Source: Diabrotica undecimpunctata (lineage: Eukaryota > Arthropoda > Insecta > Coleoptera > Chrysomelidae). Taken from it: a DNA stretch of 64,000 nucleotides. Both the position numbers and the translations under genes were made by a program. Within the stretch, counting starts at the first letter, position 1; the number at the start of each line of letters is the position of its first letter. The notes below the pieces were generated by a model. That model saw only the letters and a program-made list of their open reading frames with translations. It did no database searches and was not told the origin of the DNA. Below are positions 55,511-64,000 of the stretch, one piece after another. Location of the stretch: contig NC_092811.1 in the NCBI RefSeq assembly GCF_040954645.1, positions 87,349,199 through 87,413,198 of the forward strand. Direction: 5' to 3'.

Positions 55511-55799
55511 TAAGGTGTTTTTTAGTGTGATGCAGATGAGTGGACTTAATAACTAAAAATGGCCACAAGAAGCTGATCAAATTTAGTATGATTATTTTCA
55601 AGTGAAGGCGAAAATTAAAGCCCCACAAGAGACTAATAAACGTAATTGTTTCGTTGTAAAAGAAATGATTAAATAATAATTTCGTTATAGACGTTCAAAT
55701 GTACTCACTTTTATATATATGTTCTGAAATAAAATTAATATGTTGCTGTTTAATTTTATCTTTTATTTGTTAAAGAGAATATATACATATCTACACTGG
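55511..55799. other. No gene found
   Basis: AT-rich spacer before the next LINE. Confidence 0.4.
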
Positions 55800-58150
55800 A
55801 GTGAGTAAAGATAACAGAGCTAAGAGAGGAGTCTCTAGCGGCATTCGAAAAAATCTTAAAAGCAATGTTAAATTATGGACTGAAGTAAATGAACAACTGC
55901 TAATACTGTAAATGAAAAAGAATGGGCACAACATCGTAATTGTCGGAGTGTATGCCCCAAATGAAGATGCAAATTCAGAAAGTAAAGACGATTTTTACAA
56001 CAAGATGAATGAAATACTCTCTGAAGTTAAAGAAAACTGTGACATTTTATACTAGGAGATTTAAACCGCAGAGTAAGGGAGAGAAGAAAATAATAGAGTC
56101 GTAGGAAGATATGGGGAACAAATAACCAATGACAACGGAATGCGTCTTAAAGATTTTTTTGAAACAATATCTCTCAAAATTATGAATGGATTTTTTCAAC
56201 ATAGAGACATCCACAAATTTACATGGATACAACCTACTAGGAATATGCGCTCGATAATCGACTAAGTAATCCAACGTCAAACTTCCCAACTGAAAACAAC
56301 TGACCGTGGGTAGGGTAAACCGTGGATCAGAATGTGGATCCGACTATCGTTTACTTATGGCCAACGTGATAGTTAACTTTCGTAAAAACAATAGCACTCA
56401 GGTACCGAATACAGAAAAGGGACAAAAAGTAACATTCACTAAATATAACCTAGAAATCTTAAAAGAGGATTCAACGAAATTTCTTTATAAATTACGACTG
56501 GCCACAAAATTACAAAATGTAGATCGAGAAAATATAACAGCGGAAGAATTATACCAGCAACTTAAAAAATGCATTCATAAGGCTGCAAGTAAAACTTTGG
56601 AGTATTAACATGAAACAAAAAATCAAGAATGGTGTTCGGGGAATATGCAAACGTTAGTAAACAAGAAGAAAACTGCTTATCAGAAATGGATGTCAACAAG
56701 AAATGAGGAAGATTACAAGATACATAAAAAATTAAATCGAGATGTAAAAAGAGAAATAGTGAAAAGTAAAAATGAGATGTGGGATCGAAGATGTACAGAG
56801 AAGGATAGGTATATGGGTGGAACAAGAGTTGGGCAAGCGTGGAAGGTGATAAAGTCTTTCCGAAGGGAAGGAAAGGAAAAATCTAACTTACAGTTAATAG
56901 ATCTGAAACAGTGGAAACACCGTTGTGAGGTCTTACTGACAGAGGATAGATGTAAATTCCAAGAGATCGAAATGGAAGAAATATTCGAACATACACAAAT
57001 AATTAAAATAACAACCGGAGAGTTCAACAATGCTCTCAAAAGATCGAAAAACGATAAAGCAGCAGGACCTAGAGACATCCTAATTGAGTTGGTAAAGTAT
57101 GGACCAAAAATATTACATGAAATGTTGGTTCAACTATTTAACAAATGCTTAAAGGGACAAAATATCCCTGATGATTGGAATGGATACATCAGCTCAATAT
57201 TCAAGAAAGGGGATAAACGCAAATGCTGTAATTATAAGGGAATAACTGTTATTCGCTAAGTGGGGAGGTTGTATGGTCGAATAATAAAAGAAAGAATAGA
57301 ATCAGAATACGAAGACATAGAATAACAAAATGGATTTCATGCAGGAAGATCGTCCACTGATGGTATATTCGTTCTGCAGCAGGTAATCGAAAAACGGAAA
57401 GCAAGGAATCTATCTACCCACCTATTGTTTGTAGATTTAGAAAAGGCATACGATACGGTACCTTTGAAAAAACTGTTTCAAATATTGACGAAAGTAGTTC
57501 TCAGTAGAGAGTATGTGGGTACTATCGCAAATATATTCAAAAATACAAGACTTTTTTTTTCGTGTCTGGATCCGACTACAGTTTTTCTGCCCAATATTGG
57601 GCTACGTCTACACCCTTTATATTAAAAAAAAGCAAGAAGTGTCGTTAAAGAAGGAGACTTAACATCTGAATCATTTCCAATAACAAAGGGGCTTAAACAA
57701 GGATGTTGTCTACCTCCGATCTTATTTAAAATATATATTCAATCATGGCTAGAGCAGTGGAGGAAACAAGTATTCGGAATGGGAATAGACATAGGCGGTG
57801 GTAAATGTGTAACAACTTTATTTTTCGCAGATGATCTGATAGTTGTAGCGAATGACGAGGAAAACATGGACTACATGTTTAGAAAACTAAAGAAAGAATA
57901 TGAAAAATGGGGCCTTAATATGAATATGTCAAAGATAGAGTATCTTAAAATAGGAGATGATTGAAGATCCAGAGTTAGAAATTAGAAACACAAAGACATG
58001 CAATGAATATAAATATCTCGAGACGAAACGAGACAATTAGTGTGGTATGATCACGTGAAGCGAATGAATGAAGATAGATGACCAAAGAAAGCTTTAAATT
58101 ACATACCACAACAAAGAAGAAGAAGGGGTGGAAGGGAATGCATGTAATAT
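55800..58150 (+). pseudogene. RTE-like LINE, endonuclease to C terminus, decayed
   Basis: Plus strand: NIVIVGVYAPNEDANSES (55940), GDLNRRVRERKNNRVVG, FTWIQPTRNMRSIID, RVNRGSECGSDYRLLMANV (endonuclease His replaced by Tyr). The linker is 56645-57020 (MGGTRVGQAWKVIKSFRREG). The RT has DKAAGPRDILIELVKYG, GRSSTDGIFVLQQVIE, FVDLEKAYDTVPLKKLF (57428), GLKQGCCLPPILFKIYIQ (57690) and LFFADDLIVVANDEEN (57820). About 150 residues are then deleted between YKYLE and WYDHVKRMNED (58040). Same family as 24067-25976. Confidence 0.85.
57551..57634. repeat. About 85-bp foreign insertion in the LINE RT
   Basis: Between KNT and the RSVVKEG continuation sits a T-run start and A-run end segment (CTTTTTTTTTTCG ... 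TTAAAAAAAAGC) flanked by CAAG on both sides (57545-57550; 57631-57635). It includes GCCCAATATTGGGC, a perfect palindrome. It may be a small non-autonomous insertion. Confidence 0.5.
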
Positions 58151-58239
58151 CCAAATTATATCCTTATAAAAGAATACCTGTCCGAATTATGTCCACTTAA
58201 CAACGTTTTGTAATTTTGAAATTTTGTTTAAAATCACAA
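58151..58239. other. Spacer
   Basis: Nothing recognised. Confidence 0.4.
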
Positions 58240-59700
58240 ATACTCAAGTCATCAGAGACGAAAATTACAATAAACCTGAATTTAATTTTGCCGAGAGTAT
58301 TATGTTGAGACCCCAAAAAAAATACAAAAAAGTTTACTACTTTTACCTCCGGGCTTCCCCCACAAATCCCCCTCATAATGGGTTAAAAACTCAAAAAATC
58401 GATTTACCAAGAATCCGTACGCCGTAGAAAAAAATATTTTAAATAAAAAATGTAGCTGGGATAATTTTAAACAAAAATATTTATTACCATTTTCTGTGTA
58501 GAATGTACCATTCTGTCACAAAAAACGCTTGAAGCGACCGACGATTTTGAAAGTCAGTTACGCTGCGAAATCAATGTTCAATAAAATTTGTGTCAGCTGG
58601 TCGGTAAAAATTCGATATCTTTTGGTTCAAGTGTTCCACCGACAAGAATCAAGATGCGTTTTAAAGGAAAAGAGGTCGAAAAAAGCTTTCGTATGCAGTT
58701 TTTGTATTTTGTTGCAAATAAACTTAGATTTTATAAATGTGTTAAATAAATAAACGTGTCGCGACTTTTTATGATTCTTATAAGATCAATACAATCCATG
58801 CCTTTCATGAACTGACCACTATAAAGTTTCGGTTAACAAAGCCTTACCTTCAAAACCTATAGCATGAAATTTTAGTTTTGAGTTTTGGCAACAAATGTGA
58901 AACACTGCTATAAACTACACCTAAAACCGTCGTCTTGGAGGCATTTACCGTGACGTGCGATTGCTTGTAATGTGAAACATTAAATTCTGCGTTTTTTATT
59001 CAAATTTCAAATGCCTCATACTTGTTGCCACAACTTAAAATTAAAATTTAATGTTATAGGTTTTAAATATTAATCTCTAAAAATGGAAATTTTACTACGA
59101 CTGTTTAATGAAAGTAATCAATTTTATTGATGTCACGAGAATCGTAAAAAATGGCAAAAATCGCTCCACGTTTATTTATTTAACACCTTTATAAAAACTT
59201 AATTCGTTCGCGGCAAAATACAAAAATTGCATGAAAAATCTGCAATCTTTACCTCTAAAATGCATCTTAATTTTTGATTTTTGTCTATAGGACACTCTGA
59301 TCAAAAGATACCGTTATTTTTACCTCGATTTACCGTCGAGCTGATACAAATTTTATTGGACATTGATTTCGCATGCGTAACCGACTTTCAAAACCGACGG
59401 TCGCTTCAAGCGTTGTTTCTGAGAGAACGGTTCATTCTACAGAAAAATGCTAATGACATTTTTGTTTAGAATTTTCACAGGTATATTTTTTATTTAAAAT
59501 ATTTTCTTCTACAGCGTACAGATTCTTGGTAAATCGAGATTTTTGCGTTTTTACCTCCTACGAGGAGTGTTTTAGGGAGAAGCCCGGAGGTTAAAGTTAT
59601 AAACTCTTTTGCAGCTTTTTTGGGATTTCAAAGTTAATATTCTCGGAAAAATTTAGCTTGTTCGTATGATTTTTAGGGGTCAACTCTCTGACGACTGGAC
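58240..59700. repeat. Imperfect 1.45-kb palindrome (foldback element)
   Basis: The left half reads inwards to about 58970 and the right half is its diverged reverse complement. Matching landmarks: CCTCCGGGCTTC (58350 / 59600 inverted), CGATTTACCAAGAATC (58400 / 59540), GCTTGAAGCGACCG (58528 / 59410), GTTAAATAAATAAACGTG (58740 / 59185) and AAAACCTATA (58850 / 59065). Identity looks like 75-80% with small indels, so it is much older than the 5215-6742 palindrome. No ORF of note. The outermost similarity is the GTC(A/G)TCAGAGA-type end at 58251 / 59695. Confidence 0.9.
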
Positions 59701-59803
59701 TAAAAATATATATTTCTTTAATAATTTTTCATACATATGGGTTTTAAATATGCCGAAAACTATCTTAGATAAACCTCAACACAATACCTTGAATTAAAAA
59801 TAT

Positions 59804-59962
59804 TGTTACGAAAGATTTATCCCACATAGGAAAAGTCCATTGACGAAAAAGATAGTGAAGTTGGAAACGTCAGAAAATATATAATTATATAGTTGTCAGT
59901 TAGTTATATTGTATTGTAATATTGTTGGTGTTGAATAAACTTAATTTTCAAGAAGTGTAACA
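59804..59962 (+). repeat. 5' LTR of Ty3/gypsy element
   Basis: It begins TGTTACGAAAG and ends AGTGTAACA (TG...CA, with 6-bp inverted TGTTAC/GTAACA ends). The length is 159 bp, which is short. It carries a TATA-like run (atatataattatatag, 59878-59893) followed by TCAGTTAG, and an AATAAA at 59934-59939. A primer-binding-type TGG starts 1 nt after the LTR (TGGTGACAGCGGTGGGAT). Confidence 0.75.
59878..59902 (+). promoter_or_regulatory. LTR core promoter (TATA-like and initiator)
   Basis: The run of AT followed by GTTGTCAGTTAG resembles the TATA/Inr core of insect gypsy LTRs. Position only; no functional evidence. Confidence 0.35.
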
Positions 59963-60007
59963 TTGGTGACAGCGGTGGGATAAAGAAATATTTAGCAGTT
60001 GTTAATG

Positions 60008-61221
60008 GTAAATACAAGATCCACTGAGTTTGACAAAGAAATGGATACGTCGGGACCCCCTGCATGGTTTTTAAAAATGAAAGAAGATGAAGAGAAGCGT
60101 AGACAAGAAGAGAAAGCGGAAAATGAGAAGCGTAGACAAGAAGAGAAAGAGGAGAAGGAGAGGCGTAAAAAATAGAGGTAGAAATCATATATGGTTTATC
60201 TCAAATTCACGAAAATTTTCAGTTAAAGATAAGTCAAATCACTAGCAGAATAGATAAATTAGAAGAAAAACAAAACAATTTTGAAAATAAAATAGAACAA
60301 CAATAAAATGATTTGAAATCTAATTTACAAATACAAATAGTTGAGTTAGAAAAAAAAATTAATATCCAAGCTTCTTTATCTAATGTTTCAGTAACTAATA
60401 ACGTCGAATCTAAACAAACAGCTTCATCACCTTCCATAATTGAACCAGGTACAATTAGAACCAGTAAATTTTTAAAACCCCTTATTCGATGATTAGACAG
60501 CATGGGAAATTCATCGTTTTCAATTTGAAGCTGCAGCTAGAGCAAATGGCTGGAATGAAAAAGAAATGGCAGCATCTTTGGCGGTGTCGCTTCGAGGACA
60601 GGCAGCAACCGTTTTGCAATTCCTTCCCCAAGATGCACCCAGTTATACCTCTCTCGTTGAAGCTTTAGAGACAAGATATGGCCAGCAGCGTCTAAAGCAG
60701 GTTTTCCAAAGTCAGCTAAAAATTCGATATCAAAAACATAACGAAAGCCTGCAAGAATTTGAAGCCGACATTAAAAGACTATTGCACTTGGCATACCCTC
60801 AGGCACTTAAAGATTTTCTGGAACAAATTGGAATACAGGCATTCATAAATGGACTACGGAATCTTGAAATGCAACAAGCTCTCCGATTACAACATCACAA
60901 ATCGCTAAAAGGAGCACTAGTCTCAGCCCAGGAGTATGAAGCGGCAAAGAGCATTTACAGATTTCGCCAAAAATTAAGAGAAATAAGAATTCAAGAAAAT
61001 GAAGAAATCACAACCGCAGATAACCAACAACCTATTTTATTCCAAATTTTAAACATACTGCAAAATCTTCAACAAAAACCTCGAAATGAAAACAGAAGAT
61101 GTTTTAATTGCGGGAGAATAGGACATTTTCAAAACAATTGCAGAAGCCGATCCCAAACAAGGAGAGAACATCCAAAGAATGAGGCTAGAAGGTCACCTAG
61201 ATCGACATCCAGAAGCCCATC
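60008..61221 (+). pseudogene. Gypsy gag, 5' part (interrupted by a LINE)
   Basis: ATG at 60008. The N terminus is Glu/Arg-rich (EEKRRQEEK repeats), then a coiled segment with stops (60176, 60305 and others). From 60500 comes the capsid-like part AWEIHRFQFEAAARANGWNE, MAASLAVSLRGQAATVLQFL and YGQQRLKQVFQSQLKIRYQK. A CCHC zinc knuckle CFNCGRIGHFQNNC lies at 61100-61141. The Arg/Ser-rich tail is cut at 61221 and resumes at 63872. The capsid-to-zinc-knuckle part (60566-61221) is open. Apparent reading past 61221 into the LINE is chimeric. Confidence 0.85.
61211..61221 (+). repeat. Target-site duplication (AGAAGCCCATC)
   Basis: Repeated exactly at 63861-63871; defines the LINE insertion in gag. 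Confidence 0.93.
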
Positions 61222-63860
61222 TTCTTCTTCAAGTGCCATCTTCGTTCCGAAGGTTGGCGATCATCAGGGCTATACGTATTTTCGAAACTGCTGACCGAAA
61301 CAATTCGTTGCTGCTACAGCTATACCATTCCCGTAGATTCTTTAGCCAGGAGTTTCGTCTTCTTCCTATGGACCTTTTTCCTGCTATTTTCCCTTGCATA
61401 ATTATTCAAAGCAGTTCATATCTTTCGCCTCTTGTAATGTGTCCCAAGTATTGCAGTTTTCGTTTTTTGATCGTAAATATGACTTCCTTTTCTTTATTCA
61501 TTCTTCTCAAGACCTCGACATTTGTGACTCTCTCGGTCCATGATATTCTCAGGATTCTGCGATACATCCACAGTTCAAATGCCTCTAATTTTTTGGTATC
61601 AATCTTTTTCAACGTCCATGACTCCATTCCGTAGAACAGCACAGAAAGTACGTAACATCTCATCAGGCGAAGTTTCATTTCAAGGCTCAAATCTCTTCCG
61701 CAGAACACTCTCTTCATTTTAGTGAATATGGATCTGGCTTTTTCTATTCTTATTTTGATTTCTGCTGAGCTATCGTTGTCTTCATTTATAAAAGTGCCTA
61801 AATATTTGTATTTGCTAACTCGATCGATAATTTCATTGTGTAAATATAAATTTTGAACATTTTGTGTTGATTTCGATATTACCATAAATTTAGTTTTCTT
61901 TATGTTCAAAGATAGTCCATATTCTTCGCTGCAGTCTGCTATCTCATTCACCAATGTCTGTAGCTCTTCAAGTGTTTCTGCGATCAGAACGGTGTCGTCG
62001 GCAAATCTCAGATTGTTTAATCTAACACCATTTATTTTAATACCTACGGATTGCTCAGAGAGTGTTCTATTCATTACGTCTTCGGAATAGAGATTAAACA
62101 GGGTTGGTGACAGTATACACCCTTGTCTCACACCTCGCTTTATTTCAATTTCTTCAGTGGTATTATTCTCTACTCTCACTACTGCTTTCTGATTGTAGTA
62201 CATATTTGCTATTAGTCGGATGTCTCGTTTATCTAAATTCTTTTCTGTCAGGAGTCTGATTAGGTGATCATGCCGCACTTTATCAAAGGCCTTGTTGTAA
62301 TCTATGAAACACATGAATACATCTTGATTTATGTCAAGACATCTTTGAGACATAACGTTCAGTGCAAACAACGCCTCTCTTGTTCCAAGTCCATTTCGGA
62401 ATCCAAACTGGGTATTATTGATGTCCATTTCCAGTTTTCTGTGTACTCTAGAGTGTATAATTTTCAGAAATATTTTCAGTACATGGCTCATCAGACTGAT
62501 TGTACGGTAATCACTGCATTGTTTGGCATTTATCTTTTTTGGTATAGTAACAAAGGTGGATAAAAGCCATTCTTGTGGTATTTTTCCTGATGTATAAATG
62601 CTATTGAAAAGTTTAACTAAAATGTGAATCGAGTCTTTTTCTATTAGTTTAAGGATTTCCGTTGGTATTTCATCTGGACCTGGGGCTTTACCATTTTTCA
62701 TTCTTTTTAGTGCGTACATTACTTCTTCTTCCGTTATTTCTGGACCTTCGTCTCCTTGTATGTTACTTAGCTCAGATTGTTGTCTATCATCTGCAAAGAG
62801 TTCTTCAATATAGTTTTTCCATGTCTTCAACTTTTCTTCTAGTTCTGTTATTATGTTTCCGTTGACATTATACAGGGTATTTGGCTGCTTACGTTTTTGT
62901 GTACCTGCAAGTTCTTTCACTTTTTTATGTACATTAAAAATATCATGTTTTGCCTGCAATTGCTCTATTTCTTCACATTTTCTTTTATAAAAATCTTCTT
63001 TTGCTATTCTGATTTCTATTTTGATTTCTTTCTGTATTTGTTTATACCTTTGTTCGTTTTTTCCTTTCATTATTCTCCGATTGTCCATGAGAAGAAGGAT
63101 CTTATCAGTCATCCACCTTTGCTTTATTTTTGGTTTTTCTTTAGTCAGAATTTTCTTCACAGGACCTGTTATCGCCATTTTTACGTTTTGCCATTTTTTA
63201 TCTATGTTGTTCGTTGGCTGAGATGTTTCTTTTTCATGAAGTATTTTGAGATTATTATTAATACATTTTTGCAGTTTCTCCTTTACCTCCAGGTTACATA
63301 AATGACTGACGTCTATCTGATTTGCTCTTCTTTTCTGCTCCAATCTTTTTAGTTTAATACTCATTTGCGCTATTAGAGGGTTATGGTCTGAAAAGACATC
63401 TGCGCCTGGGTAAGCTTTAACGGATTTTAAGGAGTTTCTGTATCGTTCGTTTATCAGTAAAAAATCAATCTGGTTTCGAATTATTCTTTCGCCATTGTCC
63501 TGGGGTGATTTCCACGTATAAAGTCTTCTCTTTGGTAAGTTGAAGAATGTATTAGATGCAATCATGTTATTCTCCTGGCAGAATTGAAGTAGTCTGTCAC
63601 CTCGTTCATTTCTTTTGCCGAGTCCGTATTCTCCTACATGTTTTCCACTTTTTCCTTTACCAATTTTTGAGTTAAAATCACCTAGAATTACGGTAATGTC
63701 TCGTGGTTTCGTCGATTTTAATACTTGATTGATTTCTTCGTAGAATTGTTCAATTTCGTCCTCGGATTTATCTGCAGTAGGTGCATAGATCTGTATGATA
63801 TTTAGTTTACTTGTGTTTGTTTGTAATTGAAGAAATAAGAGCCGATCTGATACTGGAGTA
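61222..63860 (-). mobile_element. Young LINE inserted in gypsy gag (2.64 kb)
   Basis: (GAA)n tail at the left; the coding strand runs right to left and is 5'-truncated inside the endonuclease. Exact 11-bp target duplication. Same family and near-identical 3' end as 39593-39984. The ORF has one nonsense codon. Confidence 0.95.
61240..63860 (-). pseudogene. LINE endonuclease-RT ORF with a single nonsense mutation
   Basis: Open from the 5' junction to a TGA at 61408-61406, then in frame to the natural stop near 61240. LINIIQ-type endonuclease matter begins just before IIQIYAPTADKSEDE; then VILGDFNSKIGKG, RNQIDFLLINERY and FSDHNPLIA. RT: KNGKAPGPDEIPTEIL, CSDYRTISLMSHVLKI, FGFRNGLGTREALF, CFIDYNKAFDK (motif A), GVRQGCILSPTLFN (motif B), RFADDTVLIAET (motif C), YKYLGTFINED; C-terminal FELWMYRRILRISW. 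The 30 or so residues upstream of the junction (to 63952) are antisense gag, not LINE. The TGA corresponds to a CGA (Arg) codon in the 39593-39984 copy. Confidence 0.9.
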
Positions 63861-63871
63861 AGAAGCCCATC

Positions 63872-64000
63872 ACATAGTCCTATTAGAAATACTAGTAGAG
63901 ATAGGTCTCTAAGAAATCGATCTTCCACAACTGACCACAGATACGCAAACAATAGCCAGGCAAACGAATAAAAGTCGACACTAAGGGGCGGGCGTCGGCT
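63872..64000 (+). pseudogene. Gypsy gag, 3' end, and possible start of pol
   Basis: Resumes the Arg/Ser-rich gag tail after the LINE (RNTSRDRSLRNRSSTTDHRY, ANNSQANE), stopping at a TAA near 63989. A different frame (KVDTKGRASA) stays open to the window edge and may be the start of pol. Without more sequence this is a guess. Confidence 0.6.

Noticed and set aside
61240..61294. Gag ORF extending to 61294 with a Ser-rich tail
   Set aside because: The tail after 61221 is the LINE's (GAA)n end read in antisense; real gag resumes at 63872.
63861..63952. N-terminal residues of the 848-codon LINE ORF
   Set aside because: They lie outside the target duplication and are antisense gypsy gag.

Overview
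This window looks like repeat-dominated nuclear DNA of an insect or another arthropod. It is AT-rich and holds many non-LTR retrotransposon fragments of RTE-like, R4/Dong-like, R1-like and Jockey/CR1-like types. It also holds Penelope-like, Ty3/gypsy, piggyBac, PIF/Harbinger and Tc1/mariner/pogo pieces, (TA)n tracts of 60-135 bp, and a canonical 69-nt intron inside a piggyBac gene. A beetle would fit the mix, but that is only an impression. I see no prokaryotic genes, rRNA, tRNA or CRISPR. Only one stretch looks like an ordinary host gene: a 131-bp exon on the minus strand (3610-3740) that encodes a signal peptide and sits between a polypyrimidine-AG acceptor and a GTAAGT donor.

Layout. 1-2425: two LINE remnants. 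2426-5155: low-copy DNA with the host exon. 5156-6845: a 1.5-kb, about 99% identical palindrome between two (TA)n tracts. 6846-9479: an R4/Dong-type LINE that has lost the reverse-transcriptase palm motifs A and B. 10120-11284: LINE debris. 11285-14479: a piggyBac with TTAA at both ends, split by a 1-kb LINE. 14485-17460: LINE debris and hairpins. 17500-27960: an unclassified repeat split by a second piggyBac (18581-27480), which itself holds two Harbinger elements and two LINE insertions, one of them split by a further LINE. 29087-31701: LINE fragments and a short element with 15-bp terminal inverted repeats. 31717-35157: mariner and pogo-like pieces and a gypsy pol split by a pogo-like MITE. 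35388-38660: a nearly full-length RTE element with one premature stop, bounded by (TA)n on both sides. 38810-46690: LINE pieces, a 1.9-kb mariner-like element with about 320-bp inverted repeats, a degenerate 64-74-bp tandem repeat and a Harbinger fragment. 46770-49430: an R1-clade element between two (TGTCTG)n tracts. 50525-54650: a Penelope-like element split by a LINE that is itself split by an RTE fragment. 55800-58150: an RTE-like LINE. 58240-59700: an imperfect 1.45-kb palindrome. 59804-64000: the 5' part of a gypsy element (LTR, gag) split by a young 2.6-kb LINE.

Almost every coding stretch is a broken transposon gene. The value of the window is its insertion history: target-site duplications can be read directly for most insertions, so their order can be worked out. 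The LINE 3' tails fall into two classes, (GAA)n and (GAT)n. Several LINEs sit against microsatellites in a way that suggests site preference. All calls rest on reading motifs by eye; no database search was run.
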